From Rhyacichthys aspro (Eukaryota; Chordata; Actinopteri; Gobiiformes; Rhyacichthyidae): a stretch of DNA of 64,000 nt. The translations under genes and the position numbers were made by a program. Of the stretch, positions 47,301-60,083 are shown piece after piece (position 1 is the stretch's first letter; each line of letters begins with the position of its first letter). Where the stretch lies: contig CM072159.1 in NCBI GenBank assembly GCA_036850595.1, positions 4,615,978 through 4,679,977 on the forward strand, written 5' to 3'. Below the pieces are notes generated by a model. That model saw nothing but the letters and a program-made list of their open reading frames with translations, was not told where the DNA came from and did not search any database.

Positions 47301-49540
47301 CAGATTGCTTCAACCAAGGGAAATCAAGCACTTGGCAGACTCCATGAAGATCAAGCAAGTTGTGACTTCATTTTGTGTTGAGTGTCATGAGGCTGCAGTG
47401 AAAATCACAGCAAATATATTTTTGAAATATCTTGCAGGATGTTCCGTACAAGCTTTTTAGTGTTGTGCTCAAGACCAGTCTATGAGTCATGAAAGAACAC
47501 CACAGAAATCAAGGGTCAAGACAAACCTCACCAGTCCAACAGGCCCTTTCATAAGAATTCAATATGTACAGGCATTAAAATTGCTGGTGTCAGATTTACA
47601 ACGTGACGTGGAAGAGTAAAGATCACAGGCCGGAGAAGAGCAAACTATAGGACAAAAGAAATGCTACATTTGGGGTAATTTATCTCTCACTACTTCAACA
47701 GAATGAACTGGATCCACTGTGAATGGAAATTACTGTCTTGTATTGACCCTTTCTGTCACCAGACACTTCTCTACTCACAGGGATGTCTGAAATCAAGTTG
47801 AAAAACAAAATGAGCCTGTAAGTCTCTATAGTTTGATAAGACATCCCTTGAAAGTAGATGAAGATAATATAGGGCATACTATTTAACACTAATGGAGCAT
47901 TTCATGTGTCACTTTCACTGATTTCTTAAGTGGTTTTGAAGTGCAACAACAAGGTTATGAAAGTTCCAGTCTTTCGTCGTCACGTAAACAGCCTTCACTG
48001 GCCTTGGACTCACTGGGATTTGATTACCACCTCAATTCAATTTTACCACAGCCATCCAATAATTATAAATTTTCTCTCTGAGTAAGTGCTGGCATTTACT
48101 ATCCCCAAAGGTTTTGGTTCTTCCTCCAAAAAACTACCAGCAAATATCTCAGCGAGTTAATTTCTACTGGAAAATGGCTATTGACCCTGCTGCACAACAC
48201 AAACAGAGCCAAACACATCCTTTTTAAAGCTCTCTGAGTAAAAGTGTTTGGCCTGGTGGTCAGCCATTCAGTTGCACTCATTAAGACTTTTCACATTATT
48301 GCACAAATGGCTGCAGTTTTAATGGTGCACATATTCAAGGGCCATTGTTTGAGAACTTTGAGCCAGAGCAAATTAATGTGAAGGTAGTTATGTTTTGGCA
48401 GAACAATGGTGCAGCCATCCACAGCAGAAAATGAGCATTGGGCAAATGTCGAAGAGGAAGTAAAAATCACCCGAACCCCTTGCAGAGGCCATCTACTGAT
48501 CCAGGCATAAGCTCCCTGTTCTCTGTCACGGTCTGATCGGCTCATTGGCATTCCTGTATGCACCACGACACATCCAGCTGAGACCTGGAGGGACAAACTG
48601 ATCCTAAATAACCTCTTTTGCCACCAAGGACACACACTGTACAAGAGGTAGAATGAGCACAATTCATGCTCACTTTTTCGTCGCGGGATATTCCTGTCTT
48701 TTTTACGTCTCACCTCATCCTAAAAAGGTGCCCTGCTGGTTTGGGGGTGGGGGGTTGAAGTGGTCCTCTCTTTATCCTGTTATGAGAGGTGGTAACAGAG
48801 GCGTCCCAGTGGTCAGACAGCTAACCAAGGGTAGCGCCGATGTTACAGGACGTTGATTATGGTCGAGATGTGAATGGAGCAATTAATGCACCAAAACAAC
48901 AATATTGTGTGCTAACATGCTGAATTTGTATTTACTTATGTTAATTAGAAAAAATAAAATAAAAAATTACTTCACCTTGTTTTTTTCTGCATTATTACTT
49001 GAGTTGTGGAGAAAAGATTGGGTGTAGTGTGTGTACTACAGTGCTGAGACAGAAATTGAAGTAATTCAGTTAAATTGAGTTTGTAAGTTTGAATGATGTC
49101 AAAAATAGCCTCATTGTGAATAAAAAATAAAAAAACTGTGCTGTACACTGTTGTGGCTAATGCTGCTGCCTGTGCCAGAGCAGCTCAAATAATGAGCATA
49201 ATGACTACTGACATCCAGAGAAAGGACGTCCCTCTATAATGCTTTGGTTTAATGAAGTGGCAGGAGATAAACAGGAATGGCTAGTATCAGTGAAGCACTT
49301 TGTTGATTTATGCAAATTAGCCATGTGCTTCAGATTGTCTTTTGACAAGACTTTTACATACTGGTAAATTATATTGACGCTGGTAAATGGAAACAGAGAG
49401 AGCTAAAAATAAAAGGCATTCAACTTAAACTTAAAATTTATTTTCACCCAATGGACTTTGGTGCTGCTTTGCTATTGTTGTTTTGTGTTGGTTATGAACA
49501 AAAAACAAAATTAAAAGCTATATATATAAATATAAAAATT
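44321..49540. other. Gene-free stretch with candidate regulatory blocks
   Basis: No gene is supported. The plus frame 44553-44957 (134 codons) has no recognisable motif. A GT-rich run lies at 45314-45336. Balanced, repeat-free stretches that look like conserved non-coding DNA are 45342-45460, 48245-48455 and 49140-49390. An A-rich tract lies at 48948-48966. Confidence 0.4.
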
Positions 49541-49590
49541 GATTTATGTTGTAAATCGTCTAAACATTTTAGCCATCTCGCCCAACCCTA
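49541..49590. mobile_element. DNA-repeat end (gggttgggcga type)
   Basis: Inverted, the end reads agggttgggcgagatggcta, then aaatgtttagacgatt. This matches a very common teleost DNA-repeat terminus (gggctgggcgatatggc-aaaa). Only this end is recognisable. Confidence 0.5.
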
Positions 49591-52500
49591 ACATGTACAT
49601 TTGAAGCTGGATGGTTTTTGCAGACAAGGACGCAGCATGAAAGGGGAGTACCGTTTGTGCCATGGCATCATTAAGTTGTTACATTACATTGGTGATTCAT
49701 TACCATGAGACATAGTGAAGCAAACCATAGCATTTCTAATGTGAGTCTCTAATCATAATAGAATAGCAGAAGTATAAGATGTAACTGAGAATTTACAATG
49801 CTATATTAATTTATTGTGTGAATGGAATGAATAGAAACTAGATCAATGTATTTAAAATAAAGAGGTAGCTTTTTGTGCAGCTGCAGAAAACATTTTGTTA
49901 AATGGACTTTTTGACAAATTACTTGAAAATACTGTCCAGTTCGATATGTCTGTAAATGCAGCCTGGGAAAACAGTATCCACGTACCGCCACACACAGTGT
50001 GCACAATATTAAATACCATATAAATCTTACTGTCATTCTGTAATGGCTACAATTAATTGTAAAACAGCAAAGTGTCTCTTTTAATTTTGTTGCAGGTTGA
50101 GCGTAAATGGGGCATAAAGCTGACTGAGATGGGATATTGGTGACTGAAATTCCCACCTTCAAAATAATTCATCTATAAATGGGGCTGACTTCAACTACTG
50201 TTTCCTCCCTCCACCAGTTTGTCCCCAGGAGAGCACTCATCACGACAGTAAACAAAAATGAAAAAAGGAAAACCATTGCCACCAATTAGATCTTAAACCA
50301 AAAGGAAAAAAAAGACAAGATGCAACAGAAAAGACAAGTGAATTCTGTCAAGAATATAAACCACTTATGTTAATGTCCAAGTAATTTGCGATCTCTATGC
50401 AATGCACAAGTTGGTAAGTGATTTCAACAGCGACAGGGATGATGTGTCCTTGCTGTTTTGCTCCATTAACAGCAGTACATCAATTGAAGCATGCACTTGA
50501 AGGCACTCAGACGTCCAATATTATACGAAAGTATAAAAGCACAGCTACACCAAACTAATCTTACATTTATTAGTATTGAATTATACTGATCCCTGCACCA
50601 AAAGAAAGTTTCAGCTCTTTGTCACTTCTCTTGCTTCTTTCCCAAAAGCCTACATTGCTGACATTCAACAGAGTGCTTAAAAGCTTCTAGATATTGAATA
50701 TTAAATTAAGTCTGCCACCATTTTAAAGAAGTCCAAGATTTACCGGTTGGACATTTACCACACAGCCTCGTTCAGAGTGACTTTGAAAAAATTGGCGACA
50801 GTATATTTAGGTCTATAACCCACTTGAACACCCTGCAGGGAACAGATATTTCCTCCAACCATTTTCACTGACATTTCTGGTGGCTATTTGTGGCTTAGTT
50901 CCAACCTTGTAAGTGGGAAAAGAGCACTACAAATCCATTGACAATGTTAAGACATTGCGTCGAGGCTGTAAATAAATCACAGGAGTCATTCAGGGTCAGG
51001 CAACCAGCTAATTAACATTAGAGGTGTGTTTGCTCCTGTTTGGATTGATATCGGCTTTTGGGGTAGAAGCTGCAGTGTCTAAAAGAAAGTGGTCAGGAAT
51101 AGATTAATGTGACTCCAGGCTTGGTGGGTCACATTCAATGCTGCAGTTGTGTTTGCATGAATATAATGTAAAGAAACTCACAAAAGGTCAGTGCTATGTT
51201 TAACATTATTTACTGGAGGTAAAGTGCCACAACGTTGTGGTTTGGTGGAAAAGTTAAAGGAACACTGTATAGCTTTTACCATCAAATTTATAGACTCTAC
51301 ATCATGTGTCCATCATGAAACAGAAAGAATAGCCCAGAGCACACAATGTCATTCATCTTATTGAATGGTTATTTTATAAGTTCTGACGAGTACCTTAACT
51401 GTCCAGAGATCTGCATCTGTACATTATAAACGTAGTATACCAGACACACAAATGCAGTGTCATTTTGTAGTGGTTATGAATGCTTGTAAAACTGCACAAA
51501 AAGAGCAAGAGGATTTTTTTTTTTTTTTTTTTTTGTGCCCACAGGCGGATGGTCAGCTCATTGCCTCTTATTAAAACCAGGTGAAAGGAAAGGAAGCTGG
51601 TCTTAGATGTGTGCTGAAGGGCAACATAAATCCAGACTACACAGCTTTACAGCCACCTTCCAATTGGCATTAAAAGGTTTACCACATGGTGCAGAGATCT
51701 GGTCTGTAACACTGACTTTAACCCTTAAAATCAGTGGAATAATGGCCGAAATCACAGCATTCTCAGAGAAACACAGAAAGGGCCTTATATATAACTGAGT
51801 AAAGAATGGATATGTACTCTTCCTCACCCAATTTGATTTGAATCAGATGTATATTCCTCAGTGACAGTGGACAATTACATTGAAAAAGCCCCACTCTCTT
51901 GCTTTATCAAAGCCAGTGCAGCTGTAGAGGCAGATAAAAGGCAACAATAATCAAATATGAGTCATTTTTCACACACTCACATAGTCAGGATTGGCCAACA
52001 GGGCCAAAGCATTTTTTGACACGTCTTTCTGCATAAAGCAACACTCACAGATGGAAGTGAAAGGGCTCCAAAAAATGAGCCTTTGCGTGATTTTATTCAC
52101 TTTGGGATTAGTCTGGATCTCTGTCCAAAAATAAACACACAGACTTCAGTTATCAAACTAAAATCTGACACAGAAATCTTCTCTCTGTTGCAACCACTAA
52201 AATTTAATGGTACAAATGAAAAAGAAGTCTAGTACATTTGTATTTATAACATTTCCTTGATCTTCTCCAAGTGCCTTACCCACTTCCACTCCAGCCTTGA
52301 GTGCCCTCAGTGTGTAGTGACACTCACAGTTAAATGGAGTTCCCTCCATCATAGAGTAGGGTCAAACTCATGCTTTTCCCTTGAACTGAGGGGAGCAGGA
52401 CCTCTCTGTCATCACAGTTACACACAATGTGCAAGAGGCGAATAATCCATTTTATTCTGGATAAAGTTACCAAATGAGAAGACATGTTAGAAAAATGTTG

Positions 52501-52839
52501 AAAGTGCATTTTTAGTGTCAGTGATGCTCCTGATTTGTTTTTACATTTGCAAAGCATCTGTGGCAAACAATTTAATCTTACATTAAGAGCTAGAGCCGAC
52601 TGAGCCTGTATCGGCCAAGACTTGCTCTGGAGGGTCTTGATTTCAAATGACCCTTAATGTAGTGGACCCTCCACCATGGAAATCTTGTGGAAGTGAGTAG
52701 GTCGAGGGAGTAACGCCCCATAAGTTGCTATAGGTTACTCGCACAGACAGTCGAAAAAAAAAAAATATGCCAACAAATGGAAATGGTGCAGATCGCCATA
52801 ATTAAGTTTCAGGGACATCCTGATTTAGATTCCTACCTA
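49591..52839. other. Gene-free stretch
   Basis: No exon supported. A poly-T tract of about 21 bases lies at 51514-51534 and an A tract at 52755-52766. The part at 51255-51480 (aaaggaacactgtatagctt) resembles a widespread teleost repeat end, but the match is weak. Confidence 0.4.
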
Positions 52840-53032
52840 ATGTGTTACATAAGAGAGCATGGGCAATGATCTGCTATACTGGGTACAGCAACACCACTTT
52901 AACTGTGTAGCATTAGCCCTGTACGTCACTCTAGTGATGCTGAAGGTGATCTTTATCTCAGACTAGATCTCCTGAACCCTGACGACCTGTCTGTGTGCTC
53001 CTCTCTGTCATGTCTCTTTTGTCTCTCCTCAG

Positions 53033-53103
53033 TCCACTTACCCCAGGTGGTCCTGACAGACGGCTACTCTCCTTGGGTCTGGGTCTGCACAATTTGTCTA
53101 TCT
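53033..53103 (+). other. Exon-like segment with consensus splice sites, possibly part of a repeat
   Basis: A pyrimidine tract ending tctctcctcag stands directly before position 53033, and GTAAGTAC begins at 53104. The 71 bases between are open in two frames (one reading VVLTDGYSPWVWVCTIC, the other PLTPGGPDRRLLSLGLG) and closed in the third. I recognise neither translation. Similar wording occurs in dispersed non-coding repeats of teleosts, and the nearby 53730-53840 sequence (gtatagcactttggtcaacc, gctgtataaatac) looks like a repeat 3' end. I therefore favour a repeat over a gene. Confidence 0.3.
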
Positions 53104-53729
53104 GTAAGTACATTTTATTTCTCTCCACTGTTCTTTGTGTTTGCCCAGGGAATATTGCTGGGTTTTCTCTTGTGCCTGATGAGTTTTTGTTGAAATTGAC
53201 ATAGTATAAAAAAGTCTTGACTTTAGCACCCTACTGAAATGGCCTAGGTTTGCTATGTGCAAGGCAAGATAAGGGGTTTGCTATAGATCTCACTGAGAAC
53301 TCAAATTGTTGGTGTTGGTCAGATGCCACGCTCTGATCTGGACTCATATTTGACCTCTGATGTGGTTGATTTCTGGTATTACAAGAGATTTGGGTTAGTA
53401 GTAAGTCTTTAGCAATGTTTCACAGTAATTTATTTAGAGACTAAAGTATGTCAAATTATATACTTGTACATATTTGTGAAGCCCCTGATTTTTGCAATGC
53501 CACTAACAATAAGTATCTATCTTGTTATACTGGTTAAATTGATGGTTATGTTAACAAATGTATGGCTAATGACTTACCTCAGACTCTGTTCCTCTTTTGT
53601 TTTCTCAGATTGACCTCACCTGTTATTGACATGAATTGTAGTCCAAAAATTGTTTTAATATTTTACTATGTTTACCAATTCTGATTTTTATCTTATTTTT
53701 TTGGGTCCTTTTGTTTATGTGATGTATTC
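53104..53729. other. Spacer, possibly repeat-derived
   Basis: AT-rich sequence without a protein frame. Two splice-acceptor-like tracts (for example ttgttttctcag at about 53600) have no convincing exon behind them. Confidence 0.35.
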
Positions 53730-53840
53730 GATTGCTCTGTGTGTTTTGTTTTGTTTTTTTATCCTTATTGCTGTGTGTTATTTATATTTGTATAGCACTT
53801 TGGTCAACCTATTTGTTTTTAACCGTGCTGTATAAATACA
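53730..53840 (+). mobile_element. Repeat 3'-end-like segment
   Basis: It contains ttgtatagcactttggtcaa and aaccgtgctgtataaataca, the kind of ending shared by many dispersed teleost repeats (gtaaagcactttggtc... gctatataaataaa). Family not assigned. Confidence 0.4.
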
Positions 53841-56607
53841 GCTGCATTTGCAGTTGCACAATGCAAATGTGTCGTTGTTTGTAGCTGATTCAAAAATGTG
53901 CACCTTCATTTTTCTAGATTAGACAAGATCAGGCTTACACCAAATGTCACCACAGAATATTGTGCCTTGGAATTGATCAAAGGACCTGTAGGATTGTTTT
54001 AGATGAGTTAGATTGTATTTTATGGTAAGAACAGAACATGACAGGAAAAGGTCACAGTCAAAAGGGGAACAAATAGCAATTTCCTTCTGATCCAAAACAC
54101 CATACTGCAATATCTGCAATCACACGAGAACAATAAATCTGTCATGAATTGTAATTGCTAGAATGAGACTGATTCAATTTATTTCCACCTTTTCTGATTG
54201 CTTCACACAAGTGCTTTTACAGTTTGTTGAGTGGAAGTGGCACAAAGGAAAACTAATAAAACTGGAAGCTGTGTCACAGTAGGAGGAATAAGAACAGTTT
54301 TATATGAGAAATCGCTAAAAAGAGAGACCAGGGGAGAGGAAAAAAAAACAATGCTACATGTAAGGATTCCTTGAAGAAGCTTCACAATAAGGTAGTCCTA
54401 CAAAGATTGTCATTACAACTTGGATGAAAAAGAAGCTTTCTTGGATGCAGCAGTGTTTATGAATTATTTACCCTATTTAAAAATTCCCCGCACCATAACA
54501 GACGTCAACCTCGGGGCTGATGAACCGTGTTCTCAGGTACAAAACCTGATATTTCAGCTTTTTTAGGTGAGTTTCTTCAGTTCTCTCTTCCAATGCTGTC
54601 CAAGACATGATCCAGCTATAATGAAGCTGCAGATGCACCACATGAAATGAATCTAAGATTAACACAGGGAACAGAAACATCTGAGGAAAGGGATATGAAA
54701 GAAGCAGCAGCATGACGCAGGCAAACAAGACTCAGGCTTTTTAGCTAAGATTCACACAAAAGTGGCTGCACAGTCTCACAGAACATCAGATTTTTGGCAT
54801 AATTACAGGGGCTGGAAATAACAAGAGTAATATTGTGGTGCAAGATACAAATTGCCGAGAATAGTTTAACATTGTTACTTATTTTCTTACAGGTAAAAGA
54901 AGCTTGGGTGCATCCACAAAACAGGTATTCATATTTATACTGTACATTTGTTGTATGGTTCAGATAAAATACCATAACAAAACTAAAACCAGAAGCAAGT
55001 GGGCAGTATTAACCTTTGTGGAACACTGTAAGTAACATTTACATTTTACACAAGTATAATTATAAATAAAATTGAACTGAATAATTAGCTGAGCACTAGG
55101 GATGCATAGTTGTATTGTCTGCACTCTGGCTTACACCCAGTATCCCAAATATGCATGTAAAGGTGAATTAAATTGTCCATACAAAATTAATGCTAGTGTC
55201 AATGAATGTCTACCAGTGTGTGTCTCCAAAAGGCCAGTTACTCACTGTGTTTCTCTCAAAATTAAAAGATTCAGTTGCGCTCTGTTGCATTTGTCAATAT
55301 GAACATGGTGTTGTCACTCCATAAAAATGCAAACCTTATATTTCGACTGACATTCTGGCATATTCTGCATTGTTGCATAAACCGCCAATACCGTATCCTT
55401 AGTAAAAATGATGATGTCTCAGCTGGATTCCGGAAAGCTATTGGCTGTTGTCTACTATCAGCAAGTACAGTAAAACAACAGTGACAAAATACTGTACTTT
55501 GTGCTTGAAAAACACAATTAGTATTACATTACACAGTAAGGCTGCAGAGTCTATCAGTGCTGTTCCAGAAAAGGCCGGGTTTAAGAAGTTTACAGTTTCA
55601 AAACGTATCTCAAAGCGAGAGATAGCAAATCATGTAAAGTGAGTATTAAAACAAAAAAAAAAAATGAAGAGCAGGCAGAAGTATAGACTATTGCTTTCAG
55701 TGATATCACATCCACAAAATGGCAGTGAGAAAATTGTCTTATTCCAACAACACGGCAAATTTTGTTGTAATAATATCAGGTCTCAATAATAATATGTCTG
55801 GAGTCAAGAATTATAGTTTCAAATGTTGTCAGCCTTTGCTTCATATTCTCAAACACTGCAGAGATTTCTACCAGCAGTTATTCATTTTCGTTTGTCTGCT
55901 TTTTTACAGACCCATCTATTGATTTTTTTGATCCTAGTGTGAATGACAAAAGCATAAACAGAGCAAGGAATGATCTCCAGACCAAAAGCAATCCTGGCGT
56001 ACACTCATGCGACCAGTGAATTACACGGAAACAAGCATGGATACCAGACCTAACTGTCAAATTACTGTGTGGGTGTGTGCAGAGGTGTGAGTCGGCCCAA
56101 AGCCTGTACGGCATGTAGCATCATCACAGAGCACCGAATACAAAGAGCACTCCAAACAACTATTTGGAATTATTGAGTGGTTTCAGCCATTTTGCATGCT
56201 GTGATTCAAAACACTCTCCGAACCATAACAAAAATGATCCTATCCAAGCTTAAAAGTATAATGTCGCATCAGTCTGAGAGCACTTCTTAGTATGATTGAC
56301 CACTTGAGATGTTGAGTGAGTTTTGAGTGTGCTGATATCATATTCCAACCAAGAACCAGCTGAGGGAAAAAGAGCTACTTTTAGACTTTTCAGATTTACT
56401 TTTATTCAGTTGTAGTGAACAAAATGTGTGCACAGCCATCAATTTATTTGTTGTAACATTTTTTTTCATGCTTACAAATTAATGACACATTCAAAATAAT
56501 CTAAATCTTTTCTTGTGTGCAAATATGTGCATAGTTTTGAATCCAGTATCTTATTTAAATTACACCATAACAAATAAAATTATATTGTTTTAGCCAGTTA
56601 CTCACAG
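53841..56607. other. Gene-free stretch
   Basis: No gene, RNA gene or clear transposon recognised. A tracts occur at 54340-54350 and 55650-55664. Confidence 0.4.
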
Positions 56608-56670
56608 ATTCAGATTTAGATGACTTTATTAATCCCACCAGGGGCAATTCATTTGAGCAGCAATAAAGAC
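56608..56670. mobile_element. LINE 3'-end-like segment
   Basis: It reads attcagatttagatgacttt, then attaatcccaccaggggcaa, similar to the inverted 3' ends of teleost LINE copies (ctttattaatccc--aggggaaattc). An A-rich stretch follows. No coding part is present. Confidence 0.45.
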
Positions 56671-59557
56671 AACAAAAAACAAATAGGAAAACAAGACTAA
56701 ACACACAGTTGGAAGAAAAGGCAAGACAAGAAAATCTCTGCTACATGTTATGCCTTTGCCCCTTTTAAGGATATTTAAATAGAACTAAACCAAATGCTGT
56801 AACAATTCCTTAGAAGGTTTCTTAGTGTCTAGGCTCTCTGTTGTGCTCTCTTCTACAGCAATAATGACAAATACTATAATCTGATAAAAAAAAAACTAAA
56901 GTACGTCTTATCGAAGTTAGTAAAAGACATTCAGGGAAACCGACTGCAGGAGTGAAAGATGACTCAGATGTACTGTATGATTGGGGTAATTTTGAAATCC
57001 AGGAAATTGAGAGATTCCTCCCCGTGGACATCAGCAATTTCAGTAGAGTTGCGTGGAAGGCCACAGAGCGCAGTTAAACAAGTGGAAAAGCATGCACACA
57101 CACAAACCAGCTCATGTACAATCACAGACCCTTGCTCATCATGTAGAGTCAGAGCAGAATAAGCCCCAGATCCTTTGTGGCACTGACAGAGATGATCCTA
57201 TGTCAGGGTTCGGCCGGAGCTGCAGGCCTGCTGGGCCAAAACGCACTGTGTCCATTCACGCTCTGTTGAACTCCATCAGCAGGAGCGCCGCTGCTCTTAG
57301 GACTTTAAGCCACTCCACAGGCTCTCTGCATTCACACTGGAAGTTCACCGCCTTTTACAATGGATACACTTTACGGTTTAGTCGAATTTTTGGAGGAAAT
57401 TTACTGAGGAAATTGTCCATGCGCTTGCAAACCATAATAATCCTGTGCCATTATTTGAATGTATGATTTAAGTAGGGGGGTTTGTGATATGTTTTGAATT
57501 TTACCAAGGAAATAGAAGTTAAATGACATATACTTTTTTTGTTATTTTTAAAAGTTAAAACATAAAGTGCCTTCCAATAACTACCAGACACATTGCTGCA
57601 GCTGCAGTCCATACATCATTTATATTATTTTCTGCTGCAGAGGAAGAAATATTCATAAATGAATGGTATATTAAAGGGTAATGGTATTGAAGCAACATTT
57701 AGGCACTGCTGTGGAAGGGATGATTTATTTGATCAATTTTGGTCCATTTTTATGAGGTTTTGTACCTCATAAAAAGTTTACACCGTTTCTGCTCCCATTT
57801 ACTGCTACAATTCTCCCCAAAGAGTCTGATATTTCCACAGTTGTAGAGTAGTGAAGTAGGACTAGAGGACGGGAGTGTGCAAGGTTATCCACACCTAATT
57901 CCACAAACGATCTGATTTTTGGGTCATTAGTTTATTTTGGCCTGTATACTGAAGATGAAATACTTGGCAGTAAAAGAACACGGTAAATGTCACACAGAGC
58001 TCCAACAGTCGAAGAACAGACTATACAGAACCACTCCCAGGAACTAGACCCTCAATGGTAACAGTATGGGCCTATCTGAGACCATTCAGCCCGGAGGCTA
58101 TGTTTAAAGACTACTTTTACAACCAGTGCCTTTAGAAAATGTCAGTTTATACAGTTTAAAGAGTATTTCAAATATATCATGTTCTGCCAATAAAACTGTG
58201 TCTTGGAGAAAAGGGGCGCATCATCTGTATTTAAAGGAAAAGTAGACTACCTTCTTCATGCTGTAAGTTGCAATTTTGAATTTTATTTTTGCATAACATT
58301 GGCTGTGTTGATGCAAATGGTTGATGCAAATGGCCAGGTTGTGTTTTCTGGGGTGAATTTAAATTTTGTTTTACTTTAAGTCTATCCTATGCCTATTAAA
58401 AAAATATTGCCACCTGTGTCCCTTCGGCATTTTTTGACAACAAAGACTTTAATCGCTAAAACTGACATTTAAGGGGTTAAAGATTCAGAAAATTTGTAAA
58501 TATTTGTTTTAAAGCATTCATTAAAAATAAAATAAAATTTGCAAAAAATACATTGACTCGTAATAATTCTAGGGCAATCATTAAAGGAACATTTTCTGTG
58601 TGTCCATGGGAGTCAGGTGGCGCACAAAATGAAGGGACCTTCAAGGGTTAACGGAAATAAAAAAGTTCTCCCCCAGTTAAGGTGTTTTATGTCTCCAGGG
58701 GGTTGTCAGCTGTTTCCAGTTTCATTCACCAGCATCTGAGCACGTGAAGTGATTGATTGCCTGACTGTAAATCATCTAGATTTCTGGTTGACATAAAAAT
58801 ATACAATCCATGACAAAGTATCCTTTTAGTTCATTACACAAAACTCCTGAAAAGAAATATCTCATTATTCTTTTTTATGCTTTTTTTAATCAGTTTGGAA
58901 AGCAGCCAGTTTCTAATTCACGCCTAATGGAAATTTTTGGAAAAACTTTCTATTTCATTAAAATAATTTTGTCTTCATATTTTATGGAAATATGGCTAAT
59001 GTGACAAACGCTTCAACGTAAACAAGGAAGAAGAGTTATGAATTTTGTATTTGAGTCCTCGGAGGACTCTCCAAGGCAATCAACATCTTGAAATGAACTG
59101 AATGAATTTCAATACATCAACCAGCACACACACTATTTTACGATGCAACATAAAAATTCAGTCTGATTCAGTCCAAGTTTGAAGCTGTGGGAGTCGGTGA
59201 ATTTATTCCAGAGACAATGCCGCACTGCTGCTGGTGGGTCGTCAGCGAGCGTGAGACGCAGCTCCAACACTGAGCCTGAAGAAGTGAAAACTAAAAATCC
59301 ATCTATCATGTTCCTCTATCTATTATAAGCATGGTTACATTTACTTTTTTCCATTAACCTTACAGTTTTAGCACATGCCTATAATGTACGTCTTCTTTCA
59401 TACAAAACACCTAAGTGTCATACTAAGATAAAAGTCAGATAAAAGAAAATTTGGGACTACACAGTACATCAGGGTCTTACATTGGTAGAAATAGAGAAAA
59501 TGTGAATTCCGTGATCAGAGTGTTGGAGAAATGTGTTTTTGTAAATCAACATTATAG
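56671..59557. other. Gene-free stretch with GC-richer patch at 57150-57350
   Basis: No exon is supported. The patch 57150-57350 carries CpGs and an open plus frame (57053-57466, 137 codons) but no recognisable motif; it may be conserved non-coding or an unrecognised exon. The remainder is AT-rich. Confidence 0.35.
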
Positions 59558-59559
59558 TA

Positions 59560-60083
59560 CAGTGGTCGCTCGTTTATCGCGGGGGTTACGTTCTAAAAAT
59601 AACCCGCAATAGGCGAAATCTACGAAGTAGTTAGCTTTATTTTTTACAATTATTATATATGTTTTAAGGCTGTAAAACCCCTCACCACACACTTTATACA
59701 CTTTTCTCAGACAGGCATTAACATTTTCTCACATTTCTCTCTTGTTTAAACACTCTCAAAGTTCAAACCTTAGCATCTTCCTCTGCCTCTTGGGTGTGAC
59801 CGCAGGTGCCTTTGTCGGTGCAGAACGTTTCGTGGACATTGTGGGTTTTGTCGGGGAGAAAACTTGAAAACATACAGCACTTCAGAGTCACACTGCTAGC
59901 GATCGAACATTTGTGTAAATTTGGCCGAACGCATTCTGTACTGAACAGGAGACACGGCACGGAGGAGACTGATTGACAATGGTCCACAGTCCCTTAGCCA
60001 ATCAGGATGCAGAACACAATGCACGTTCATACGCTGTAGAAAAAAAAAAAGCATGCAAAATTAATCTAAAAAAACAAAAAAAA
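59560..60083. mobile_element. Tigger/pogo-type non-autonomous DNA element, one end missing
   Basis: It begins, directly after a TA at 59558-59559, with cagtggtcgctcgtttatcg, then gttacgttctaaaaataacc and the complementary caataggcgaaatctacgaa. This is the characteristic terminus of Tigger-like elements (cagtggtccctcg...tatcgcgg...aaatccgcgaagtag). The body ends in an A-rich tract (60060-60083), where the second terminal repeat would be expected, but that terminus is absent. No transposase frame is present. The element is recognised from remembered family hallmarks. Confidence 0.75.

Noticed and set aside
51255..51480. Possible repeat end (aaaggaacactgtatagctt)
   Set aside because: Resembles a common teleost repeat opening, but too short and diverged to call without a library search.
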